Shown here in pieces: positions 27,707-35,302 of a stretch of 64,000 nucleotides of DNA. The DNA is from JAKZRT01 sp965247915 (lineage in GTDB: Bacteria; Pseudomonadota; Alphaproteobacteria; Rhodobacterales; Rhodobacteraceae). The notes beneath the pieces are model-generated. The model made no database searches and was not told the DNA's origin. It was given only the letters and a program-made list of their open reading frames with translations. The stretch covers positions 3,864,577 to 3,928,576 of the forward strand of contig OZ252048.1 in the NCBI GenBank assembly GCA_965247915.1, read 5' to 3'. The position numbers and the translations under genes are program-made. The first letter of the stretch is position 1, and each line of letters opens with the position of its first letter.

Positions 27707-29332
27707 TCAGGCCTCGGCCCCTTCGTCTGCGGCCTCGGTGGTTTCGCCTTCTTCCTCTTCATCGGCGATCAGGTCGTTCGGATCTACCCAGCCAAGCTGG
27801 ATACGCGCGGTCATGACCAGAACCTGCGCCTCTTCCAGGCTGATCTCGAATTTCTCCAGAACTCCGTCATCCTTGACCCGCTCGTCACCGACAGTGGTCC
27901 AGCCGCCTGCCAGCTCCCAGTCAGCACATGTTGCGAAATCTTCCAGCGTCTTGACGTCGTCCTCGGCCAACGCCACCAGCATCTGCGGGGTCAGACCCTC
28001 GTAGTTCACAAGGCTGTCTTCGACGCCCAGTTCGCGGGCGCGGTCCATGGCGGCCTTGTTAATCGCCTCGATGTGATCGCGGGCCCGGGCCTGAAGCTCG
28101 TTGGCGGTATCTTCATCGACACCGTCGATCACCAAAAGCTCGTCTTTCTCGACATAGGCGACTTCTTCGAGGTTGCTGAACCCCTCGGCGACCAGCAGCT
28201 GCGCGAAAAACTCGTCCAGATCGAGCGTGTCCATGAACAGTTTGGTGCGCTCCTCGAATTCGGCCTGACGGCGCGCGCTCTCTTCGGCTTCGGTCATGAT
28301 GTCGATGTCCAGACCGGTCAGTTGGGACGCAAGCCGCACGTTCTGTCCGCGTCGGCCGATGGCCAGCGAAAGCTGTTCTTCGGGCACCACCACTTCGATC
28401 CGCTCGGCCTCTTCATCCAGAACCACCTTGCTGACCTCGGCGGGCTGCAGCGCGTTGACCAGGAACGTCGGGGCGTCGTCATTCCATGGAATGATGTCGA
28501 TCTTTTCGCCCTGAAGTTCGTTGACCACCGCCTGAACCCGGCTGCCGCGCATGCCCACACAAGCGCCAACCGGGTCGATCGAGCTGTCATAGCTGATCAC
28601 CGCGATCTTGGCGCGGCTGCCCGGGTCGCGGGCCACGGCCTTGATCTCGATGATGTTGTCGTAAATTTCCGGCACCTCCATTTTGAACAGCTCGGCCATG
28701 AATTCGGGCGCGGTGCGCGAGAGGAATATCTGCGGCCCGCGCACTTCGCGGCGCACCTCTTTGATATAGCACCGGATGCGGTCGTTCGGGCGATAGCTTT
28801 CGCGGCCGATCTTTTCGTTGCGCCTGAGCACCGCCTCGCCGCGGCCCACGTCGACAATGACGTTGCCGTATTCTTCGCGCTTGACCAGGCCATTGATGAT
28901 CGTCCCGGCGCGGTCCTCGAACTCTTCGAACTGCTTGTCGCGCTCGGCCTCGCGGACCCGTTGCAGGATCACCTGCTTGGCCGATTGCGCGGCAATCCGG
29001 CCCATTTCGACCGGCGGCACTTCTTCGATGAACTGATCGCCGATCTTGGGATCGTCCAGATATTCTTTCGCCTGATCGACGGTAAATTCGGCCTGATAAT
29101 TCTCAAGCTCTTCTTCCACGACCACTGTGCGCACCCGGGTAAAGGTCGCCTTGCCGGTCTTGCGGTCTATCGCCACGCGGATGTCCATTTCGGCCCCATA
29201 GCGCGACTTGGCGGCGCGGGCGAGGCTTTCTTCCATCGCCTCCACGACCAGTGCCGGGTCGATCATTTTTTCCCGCGCCACCGCGTCGGCGGTTTGCAAC
29301 AGTTCCAGCTGGTTTGCGGAAGTAATGGCCAT
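27707..29332 (-). CDS. nusA: Transcription termination/antitermination factor NusA
   Basis: A 541-residue RNA-polymerase factor. Order: N-terminal RNAP-binding domain (residues 1-130), S1 domain (GTIINGLVKREEYGNVIVDVG, about 140-160), KH1 and KH2 (RDPGSRAKIAVIS, VGACVGMRGSRVQAVVNEL; LAIGRRGQNVRLASQLTG), and two acidic C-terminal HhH-type repeats ending in a Glu-rich tail. It follows rimP after three bases. NusA is known to influence its own operon leader in other bacteria, which is relevant because a hairpin with a T run lies just before rimP. Confidence 0.97.
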   Translation of the reverse strand: MAITSANQLELLQTADAVAREKMIDPALVVEAMEESLARAAKSRYGAEMDIRVAIDRKTGKATFTRVRTVVVEEELENYQAEFTVDQAKEYLDDPKIGDQFIEEVPPVEMGRIAAQSAKQVILQRVREAERDKQFEEFEDRAGTIINGLVKREEYGNVIVDVGRGEAVLRRNEKIGRESYRPNDRIRCYIKEVRREVRGPQIFLSRTAPEFMAELFKMEVPEIYDNIIEIKAVARDPGSRAKIAVISYDSSIDPVGACVGMRGSRVQAVVNELQGEKIDIIPWNDDAPTFLVNALQPAEVSKVVLDEEAERIEVVVPEEQLSLAIGRRGQNVRLASQLTGLDIDIMTEAEESARRQAEFEERTKLFMDTLDLDEFFAQLLVAEGFSNLEEVAYVEKDELLVIDGVDEDTANELQARARDHIEAINKAAMDRARELGVEDSLVNYEGLTPQMLVALAEDDVKTLEDFATCADWELAGGWTTVGDERVKDDGVLEKFEISLEEAQVLVMTARIQLGWVDPNDLIADEEEEGETTEAADEGAEA

Positions 29333-29335
29333 TTT

Positions 29336-29908
29336 TCAGGTCTCCTCGCCTTCGATGATTGTCTCGATGTCGTCGAATTGGGTTTCGTCGATGTCGCCCT
29401 TCAATTTGCGGGCGCGCAGCATGTCGCGGATCAGGTCTTCGGTCAGCACCAGCTTGGCTTCTGCCAGCCAATTGAATTTCAGGCCGACGGTGCCCTCTGC
29501 GATCTCGATCAGAACTTCGTCGCCCGCGGTGCCTGCCAGGGGTCCTTTGAACCGTTTGCGCCCATCGATCAGCTCGGTCGTCTCGATCTTGGCGATATAG
29601 CCCGCCCAGGCGTCGAAATCCTTCAGCCGGGTCAGGGGCCGGTCGATGCCGGGGCTGGACACTTCGAGTGTGTAATTGTCTTCAATCGGGTCCTCGACAT
29701 CCAGCGTCGCTGAAACCGCCGTCGAAATATTCGCGCAGTCGTCAACCTCGATGCCGCCGTCCGGTTTGTCGGCCATGATCTGCAAAGTGGGCGTGTTGCC
29801 GCCCATCAGGCGCAGGCGCACCAGCTCAAAGCCCAGGTCTTTGATCACAGGCGTCACGATGGCGGCCAGCCACTGGTCGATCGTGGTCTTGGCGATCAGG
29901 TCGTTCAT
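29336..29908 (-). CDS. rimP: Ribosome maturation factor RimP
   Basis: A 190-residue 30S assembly factor. It shows the family pattern: TPVIKDLGFELVRLRL, then LQIMADKPDGGIEVDDCANIS, and YTLEVSSPGIDRPLTRLKDFDAWAG, followed by the C-terminal SH3-like domain. The start at 29908 (MNDLIAK) is chosen because the in-frame extension of 45 codons upstream runs through the leader hairpin and has no family similarity. First gene of the rimP-nusA-ylxR-infB operon. Confidence 0.95.
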   Translation of the reverse strand: MNDLIAKTTIDQWLAAIVTPVIKDLGFELVRLRLMGGNTPTLQIMADKPDGGIEVDDCANISTAVSATLDVEDPIEDNYTLEVSSPGIDRPLTRLKDFDAWAGYIAKIETTELIDGRKRFKGPLAGTAGDEVLIEIAEGTVGLKFNWLAEAKLVLTEDLIRDMLRARKLKGDIDETQFDDIETIIEGEET

Positions 29909-29920
29909 TTTTCCAGACAC

Positions 29921-29943
29921 AAAAAAACGGGCGCGCGGCCCGT
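29921..29943 (-). terminator. Hairpin plus T7 in the rimP leader (possible attenuator)
   Basis: On the minus strand ACGGGC-CGCGC-GCCCGT is followed by a run of T (29927-29921), a textbook intrinsic terminator shape. It ends 12 bases before the rimP ATG, downstream of the predicted promoter, so the whole operon must be read through it. This suggests attenuation, perhaps by NusA itself. Confidence 0.65.
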
Positions 29944-29997
29944 GAGAATTTCCGGTGGAGCTTCGGGGGTGGAAGCCGAAGCGCCGCTGTTGAGGGG

Positions 29998-30026
29998 GAT
30001 ATATGACAGTCAAACGGGGGACGCAA
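29998..30026 (-). promoter_or_regulatory. Putative promoter of the rimP-nusA-infB operon
   Basis: On the minus strand TTGCGT (30026-30021) and TATATC (30003-29998) are 17 bases apart. The predicted start near 29991 gives a leader of about 80 bases that contains the T7 hairpin. The palindrome at 30037-30052 would lie just upstream of the -35. Confidence 0.45.
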
Positions 30027-30036
30027 GGGCAAGAAA

Positions 30037-30052
30037 TGCTCAAGGTTGAGCA
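30037..30052. promoter_or_regulatory. Perfect palindrome TGCTCAA-GG-TTGAGCA
   Basis: Seven-base arms with a two-base centre, about 10 bases upstream of the predicted rimP -35 box, a usual activator position. The same half-site, TGCTCA, forms a palindrome ahead of mutT, though with different spacing. The binding factor is unknown. Confidence 0.45.
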
Positions 30053-30137
30053 CAGCGGTAACTATCTGTAATTATGCAGTAACTCCAACGAAGGCCTCGG
30101 GTAGCATTGGATCGCCGCAGCTAAAGTCTCTGTCTTG

Positions 30138-30175
30138 CCCGCCACCCGGCGCCGCGATGCGAGCCGTCACAATAG
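30138..30175 (-). repeat. Orphan copy of the 3' end of a CDGSH gene
   Basis: Thirty-two of 38 bases match 31336-31373, the 3' coding end of the intact CDGSH gene, without gaps. Read on the minus strand it encodes YCDGSHRGAGWR against YCDGSHRDAGWR in the intact gene. The two copies are in direct orientation and bracket the toxin-antitoxin genes. It has no upstream coding sequence of its own. Confidence 0.8.
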
Positions 30176-30308
30176 TGATTGCCTCCAAAAGTGAGTCTTT
30201 CGAGTCACACTTTCTAGGTTTGTTCAAGAAATATTGCCCATGGATTAGTCAGTTATTTGCGTTTGTTGCGATTAATGCACATATTTCGCTTGAAGAAGAG
30301 GCTTGAAA

Positions 30309-30770
30309 ATGACCACGCTTAGAGCATTTGACGAAAAACTTCCCGGCGAGATCGACACAAGAAGTGCGGCTCGCCTGCGGGAAATTTTGGTAGGCGTCAT
30401 CGACGAGAACGCCGAGCAAACTAACATTCAACTTGGTTTGGAAAACGGAGAGGTGGCAACAGTCGCGTTAACACACGGAATCGCGCAGACGTTCCTGGAT
30501 GTCCTGAGATTGATCTCAAGTGGTCGTGGATTCCAAATCATACCGTATTCAGCAGAGTTGACGACACAACAAGCCGCTGATTTCCTAAACGTTTCCCGGC
30601 CACATCTGATCGGTCTTCTTGAGCAAAACAAAATTCCGTTCGGACTTGTTGGTACGCATCGAAGAATTCGGGCTGACGACCTGTTTGAACACAAAGCGAA
30701 GCGGGAAGCCGCCCGAACTAGGGCGCTTGACGAGATTGCCGCGATAGACCGGGACGCAGGGCTATTGTGA
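30309..30770 (+). CDS. Antitoxin with excisionase-type helix-turn-helix
   Basis: A 153-residue protein with a MerR/excisionase-like DNA-binding segment near the middle, LTTQQAADFLNVSRPHLIGLLEQNKIPFGLVG-type (about residues 82-113), followed by HRRIRADDLFEH. This fits antitoxins paired with PIN-domain toxins. The ATG at 30309 follows GAAGAGG; a TTG six bases upstream is less likely. One base separates its stop from the toxin start. Codon usage and A+T content are unlike the neighbours, suggesting transfer. It would bind its own promoter and neutralise the toxin; since the toxin is frameshifted, only the repressor role may remain. Confidence 0.8.
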   Translation: MTTLRAFDEKLPGEIDTRSAARLREILVGVIDENAEQTNIQLGLENGEVATVALTHGIAQTFLDVLRLISSGRGFQIIPYSAELTTQQAADFLNVSRPHLIGLLEQNKIPFGLVGTHRRIRADDLFEHKAKREAARTRALDEIAAIDRDAGLL

Positions 30771-30771
30771 A

Positions 30772-31328
30772 GTGCTGGCAAATCGATTCACCGTAATTTT
30801 GGACACAAATGTCATGTTCGGAGCGCTGCCCAATAATATCGCGCTGAGCCTCGCTGATGCGGGTATGTTTCGCCCGAGATGGTCGGCTGAATCTTTGAAC
30901 GAGTTAGAAAAAAACCTTGCAGCAAAAATTTGCGCCGAGCGCGCGGTTAGAAACGCCAGCAAATTGAACCGGCTTTTCCGGAGGGAGAGGTGTCAGTTCC
31001 CGCAAAACTGTGCGCAGTATTAAACCTGCCCGACCCAGACGACAGGCATGTTCTGGGTGCCGCCATCAAAGCTCGAGCGGCGCTTATAGTTTCAAGCAAC
31101 AAAAAAGATTTTCCGCAAGTTGCCCTCGACGAATTCGAAATCGAGTGCGTATTGCCCGACGATTTTTTCGCCAGCACAATTGACCTTTCACCGTCTGTTG
31201 CAATTAAGGCCTTGGCCCGAATGCGTCATAGAATTCAATTTGGCCGCGAGCAACTTTTACGGCGAACAGAGCAAATCGGATTGCTTCTAACCGCTGATAA
31301 GATGAACGAATACAAAGAGTTCCTTTAA
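30772..31328 (+). pseudogene. PIN-domain toxin, frameshifted
   Basis: The PIN fold is recognisable in two frames. From the GTG at 30772: FTVILDTNVMFGALP (first Asp) and LNELEKNLAAK (Glu). After about 30970 the matching frame is the -1 one: PAFPEGEVSVPAK, LPDPDDRHVLGAAI (Asp pair), LIVSSNKKDFP. In the first frame translation ends at 31023. Restoring one G in AACCGGCTTTTCC (30967-30979) would give about 185 continuous residues. All active-site acids survive, so loss is recent or the indel is a sequencing error. The 3' end overlaps the convergent CDGSH gene by four bases. Confidence 0.8.
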
Positions 31329-31945
31329 TCTACATCCCGCCACCCCGCGTCCCGGTGCGAGCCGTCGCAGTAGGGTTTGTTGCCCGACAAACCGCAGCGG
31401 CAGAGCACATATTTCTGGTCGGACATTGCTTCGCCCTGAAGACCTGTCGGCAGCGCGATGCCAGTGACCCAGTAGGGGCCGTTTTTCTGCACTTCGATCT
31501 GGGCACGGTCGCCCACGCGGTGTTGCGGCACGCCGGAGGTCTCGGACATCGTCAAAGCGCCGGACGGGCAGGCGGTGATCACGGCCTCGACCTGGTCAAC
31601 GGTGCCTTCATCGGGCTGAACCCAGGGGCGCTTCTTGTCGTCGAAAATATGCACCGCCAGACGCCCGCATTCGGCGGCGTGCGAGCAGACCCGCGGGTTG
31701 AAATAAACCGTCACATCCGCGCCTTCATAGGCAATCAGCCGGTCGCGGCCGGCGGGCTTGCCGCCGCGGCTCTGGAAACCGGCCTCGACGTGAGAATTGT
31801 CGCAAAAGGGTTTGTTTTTCGAATGCCCGCAACGGCAGAGCGCCCGCACCGGCTTGATCTCGACCGGCGCGCCATCGGTGCCAGTCATCGGGGCCAGCCC
31901 CTTGACGATCAGCGGCCCGTTTTCGCGTTCGATGATTTCAGCCAT
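31325..31945 (-). CDS. Double CDGSH iron-sulfur protein with central Fer4_19-like domain
   Basis: A 206-residue protein with two CDGSH-type [2Fe-2S] sites: CRCGHSKNKPFCDNSHVEAG (about residues 37-56) and CRCGLSGNKPYCDGSHRDAG at the C-terminus, each with the Cys3-His ligand set. Between them CSHAAECGRLAVHIFD and ACPSGALTMSE resemble the divergent mono-cluster ferredoxin domain (Fer4_19). Likely an electron carrier or redox sensor. The start at 31945 (MAEIIEREN) has GAGAGGAAGACGCG ahead. It is downstream of the ABC importer operon but separated from it by a strong terminator. Confidence 0.85.
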   Translation of the reverse strand: MAEIIERENGPLIVKGLAPMTGTDGAPVEIKPVRALCRCGHSKNKPFCDNSHVEAGFQSRGGKPAGRDRLIAYEGADVTVYFNPRVCSHAAECGRLAVHIFDDKKRPWVQPDEGTVDQVEAVITACPSGALTMSETSGVPQHRVGDRAQIEVQKNGPYWVTGIALPTGLQGEAMSDQKYVLCRCGLSGNKPYCDGSHRDAGWRDVD

Positions 31946-31983
31946 CGCGTCTTCCTCTCTGGCCTCATGCTGCCAGAAAAGGA

Positions 31984-32010
31984 AACGCCCCGCCAAGGGG
32001 GCGGGGCGTT
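31984..32010 (-). terminator. Strong intrinsic terminator after the peptide ABC operon
   Basis: AACGCCCCGCC and GGCGGGGCGTT form a perfect 11-base stem with a five-base loop; on the minus strand it is followed by TTCCTTTT. It lies 24 bases past the stop of the substrate-binding protein gene. Confidence 0.8.
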
Positions 32011-32033
32011 CCGATTTTCACGAAGTTGTGCGC

Positions 32034-33581
32034 TTATACGAACCACCAGCGTTCGGCGATCCGGGCGTTGTCCATCCGGTAGACGTTGCCGAAGGGGTCG
32101 CCGCCGTTGGTGATCTTGGTCGAGTTCGCATCGACCCAGTTGGCGTACATCGGCACCACGACACCACCTTCGACCCGCAGGATGTCCTGCATGTCGCGGT
32201 AGATCGCGCCGCGCTTTACAGGGTCGGCCTCGGTGCGGCCCATGACCAGAAGCTCCTGGAAGTGCGCGTGATCCCATTGGGTATCGTTCCAGGGGCCGCC
32301 AGCTTCGTAAGCGACCGAGAACATCAGGTCTTCGGTCGCGCGGCCCGACCAATAGCACGAACACCAGGGCTTTTTCAGCCAGACATTCGACCAATAGCCA
32401 TCTGCCGGTTCCTGAAGCAGGTTGATGGAGATTCCGGCCGATTTCGCCGACGCCTGATAGAGCTGCGAGGCGTCGTTGGCACCAGCAAAGGCCGCGTCCG
32501 AGGTCGAGAGATCAATCGTCAGATTGTCGATTCCGGCTTCCGCAAGAAGGAACTTGGCCTTGTCGGGATCGAATTCGTTCTGCGGCAGGTCAGCAGCATA
32601 ATAGGCGTTCGCCGGACCAATCGGGTGGTCGTTGGCGACCGCACCGTGACCTTGCAGAATCTTTTCGACCATTTCTTCGCGGTTCACCGCATGCTTCAGG
32701 GCCTGGCGCACCTTCAGATTGGTGAAGGGATCGACCTTGGTCAGCATCGGGAACGTGAAGTGCTGGTTGCCCGTGGTCTCGAAGATCTCGACGTTCGGAT
32801 TGGCGCGCAGCAGCGGCTCGGTCTTGAAGTCGATCCGGTCAACGGTATCGACCTGACCCGTCATCAGCGCGTTCATCCGTGCCGAGGCGTCGTTGATCGC
32901 AACCGCTTCGAGCGAATCAAAGTGCCCGGCAGCGTCACCCTTGTAGTGATCGCCGTAGCGGCTGCCGACAAAGCGGACGCCCGGATTGAAGTTCTCGTTC
33001 GAGTACAGGCCGGTCCCGATCCCGTTGGCGATCGCCTCGGTGATCATCCCGGCGGGATAAATCAGCATGTGATAATCGGCCAACAGGAACGGCAGGTCGG
33101 CATTGCCGGCGGCAAGCGTGAACTGCACCTGATGGTCGTTCATCTTCTTCATCTCGGCGATATTAGCGACAATCGGCTTCATCGCTGATTTCGACTCTTC
33201 GGTCACATGCATCTGCAACGATTCGATCACGTCATCGGCACCGAAGTCTTTGCCGTTATGAAAGGTTACGCCTTTGCGCAGATCGAACACCCACACTTTG
33301 GAATCGGCGCTGCTTTCCCAGGATTCGGCCAGTTCGCCGACAAGATCACCGTTGGCCTTGATCTCGGTTAGGCAGTCGTACACGGCGCCCTGTGCAATGG
33401 TTTGCATGAAAATGTCGGACTGCGTCCGGCCATCCCAGCTGTCAGATGTATTGGCGCCCGACAGACCAAGCCGAAGCGTGCCGCCGCGATTGGGCGCAGC
33501 GGTTGCCGGCATACCCGCCGCCGCCAGAACACCAACGGCGGCACCGCTTTTTAATAGTCCGCGTCTGTTCAGATTTTTCAT
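32034..33581 (-). CDS. Peptide/nickel-type ABC importer, substrate-binding protein
   Basis: A 515-residue family 5 (SBP_bac_5) periplasmic binding protein. The N-terminus NRRGLLKSGAAVGVLAAAG is a twin-arginine signal, so it is likely exported folded by Tat. Then GGTLRLGLSGANTSDSWD, the VFDLRKGVTFHNGKDFGADD block and RQALKHAVNREEMV are typical of DppA/OppA relatives. The start at 33581 is chosen because GGGAG stands six bases ahead; an ATG six bases upstream would abut that site. It is the last gene of the operon, unusual since the binding protein is often first. Ligand unknown (oligopeptide or similar). Confidence 0.9.
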   Translation of the reverse strand: MKNLNRRGLLKSGAAVGVLAAAGMPATAAPNRGGTLRLGLSGANTSDSWDGRTQSDIFMQTIAQGAVYDCLTEIKANGDLVGELAESWESSADSKVWVFDLRKGVTFHNGKDFGADDVIESLQMHVTEESKSAMKPIVANIAEMKKMNDHQVQFTLAAGNADLPFLLADYHMLIYPAGMITEAIANGIGTGLYSNENFNPGVRFVGSRYGDHYKGDAAGHFDSLEAVAINDASARMNALMTGQVDTVDRIDFKTEPLLRANPNVEIFETTGNQHFTFPMLTKVDPFTNLKVRQALKHAVNREEMVEKILQGHGAVANDHPIGPANAYYAADLPQNEFDPDKAKFLLAEAGIDNLTIDLSTSDAAFAGANDASQLYQASAKSAGISINLLQEPADGYWSNVWLKKPWCSCYWSGRATEDLMFSVAYEAGGPWNDTQWDHAHFQELLVMGRTEADPVKRGAIYRDMQDILRVEGGVVVPMYANWVDANSTKITNGGDPFGNVYRMDNARIAERWWFV

Positions 33582-33655
33582 TGTCATCTCCCTGTTAGAC
33601 AATTTCAGGCGGGTTTGCCGCGCTGATTTCTTGGGCCGATTCGGCCTGATTCGCA

Positions 33656-35302
33656 CTACATCTTATCAACTGCAGCGTCGCCTATGTTGTCAACTCCGCG
33701 TTCGCTGAGAAGTTTTGTCAGCCAGTCCGAGTCCATCTCGGGCACCGAGCTGAGCAAAAGGTCGGTGTAGGGATGGTGCGGCGGCCGGAACATTTCATCT
33801 TTGGGACCAGCTTCGACGACGCGCCCGTCTTTCATCACCACCACCTCGTCGGCGATCGATTTGACCGTAGCCAGGTCGTGGGTGATGAACATATAGCACA
33901 GACCCAGATCGTCTTGCAGATTGGCCAGAAGCCGCAGAATACCCTCGGCCACCAGTTGGTCGAGCGCTGATGTGACTTCGTCGCAGATGATGAACTTCGG
34001 CTCGGCGGCCAGCGCCCGGGCGATACCGATCCGCTGTTTCTGACCGCCGCTCAGTTCGCCCGGCAGCCGGTCGATATATAGCGACGGCTCCATCTCGATC
34101 TGGTCCAGGAGGGCCTCGACGCGCTTGCGTTTGTCGAGCCCGGTCAGGCCGGTATAAAATTCGACCGGACGTCCGATGATCTCGCCGATGCGCTTGCGCG
34201 GGTTCAGCGCCGTATCGGCCATCTGGTAAATCATCTGGCACTGCCGCAACTGGTTCTTGTCGCGTTTGCGGTAATCGCCCGGCATCGGGTCACCGTCGAA
34301 CCAGATCTGCCCCGAGGTCGGCGGCAACAGCCCGGTGATACAGCGCGCGACGGTGGATTTGCCCGAACCGCTTTCGCCCACAACGGCCACGGTGCGACCG
34401 GCGTGAATGTCGAAACTCACGTCAAAAAGCACCGGCGCCGTGCCGTAAGACGCATCGATCGCCTCGACCGAAATCACCGGGGTCGCGCCAGCACTGGCAA
34501 GCGATTGCTGGGTGCGCTGGAAGCTGCGTACCGCCCAGAGCGACTTGGTGTAGTCCTGGGTCGGCGCCGACAGCATGGTGCGGGTGTCGGCCTCTTCGAC
34601 CTCGTCGCCCTTGAGCAGCACTTTGATCTTGTCAGCCATCTGCGCCACCACCGCCAGATCGTGGGTGATATAAATCGCCGCCGTGTCGAACTGTTCGACA
34701 ATGTCACGAATTGCGGCCAGAACTTCGATCTGGGTGGTGACATCAAGCGCGGTGGTCGGTTCGTCGAAAATGATCAGGTCGGGACGGCACGACATCGCCA
34801 TGGCGGTCATCGCGCGCTGCAACTGGCCGCCCGACACCTGGTGCGGATAGCGGAACCCGATCTGGTCGGGGTCCGGCAGGCGCAGGCGGCGATAAAGTTC
34901 AACTCCGTCGGCCTCGCTTTCCGTCTTGGGGGAAACCTTGTGCTGAACCGGGCCTTCGGTGTGTTGGTCCATCAGCCGGTGCGCCGGGTTGAAAGACGCC
35001 GCTGCAGACTGAGCGACATAGGCAATGCGCTTGCCCAGCAGATCGCGTTTTACCGCAGCGCTGGCCTCCAAGAGGTCAATGCCGTCAAACTCGACCGTTC
35101 CGCCAGAAATCCGGCATCCGTCGCGGGTGAACCCCATGGCCGCCAAACCGATGGTCGACTTGCCCGCACCCGATTCGCCGATCAGCCCCAGAACCTCGCC
35201 TTTGTTCAGGTCCATATCGACGCCGTTGACGATCGGGATCCAGGTCTCGTCGGACTGGCCTTCGATTTTTAGTCCGCGGACTTTGAGAATCGCTTCGGTC
35301 AT
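33656..35302 (-). CDS. Peptide ABC importer, fused double ATPase
   Basis: A 548-residue fusion of two ABC ATPases equivalent to DppD and DppF. First copy: Walker A GESGAGKST (about residue 42), signature VSGGQLQRAM, Walker B LIIFDEPTTALD. Second copy: GESGSGKST (about 305), LSGGQKQRIGIARAL, FIICDEVTSALD. Each is followed by the H-loop in ITHDLA. The start codon overlaps the permease stop as ATGA, so the genes are coupled. A single polypeptide ensures a 1:1 heterodimeric nucleotide-binding pair. Confidence 0.94.
   Translation of the reverse strand: MTEAILKVRGLKIEGQSDETWIPIVNGVDMDLNKGEVLGLIGESGAGKSTIGLAAMGFTRDGCRISGGTVEFDGIDLLEASAAVKRDLLGKRIAYVAQSAAASFNPAHRLMDQHTEGPVQHKVSPKTESEADGVELYRRLRLPDPDQIGFRYPHQVSGGQLQRAMTAMAMSCRPDLIIFDEPTTALDVTTQIEVLAAIRDIVEQFDTAAIYITHDLAVVAQMADKIKVLLKGDEVEEADTRTMLSAPTQDYTKSLWAVRSFQRTQQSLASAGATPVISVEAIDASYGTAPVLFDVSFDIHAGRTVAVVGESGSGKSTVARCITGLLPPTSGQIWFDGDPMPGDYRKRDKNQLRQCQMIYQMADTALNPRKRIGEIIGRPVEFYTGLTGLDKRKRVEALLDQIEMEPSLYIDRLPGELSGGQKQRIGIARALAAEPKFIICDEVTSALDQLVAEGILRLLANLQDDLGLCYMFITHDLATVKSIADEVVVMKDGRVVEAGPKDEMFRPPHHPYTDLLLSSVPEMDSDWLTKLLSERGVDNIGDAAVDKM

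Noticed and set aside
30990..31328. Treating the second half of the PIN toxin as its own gene starting with GTG at 30990.
   Set aside because: It lacks the first PIN aspartate and glutamate and continues the same domain as the upstream frame, so it is one frameshifted gene.
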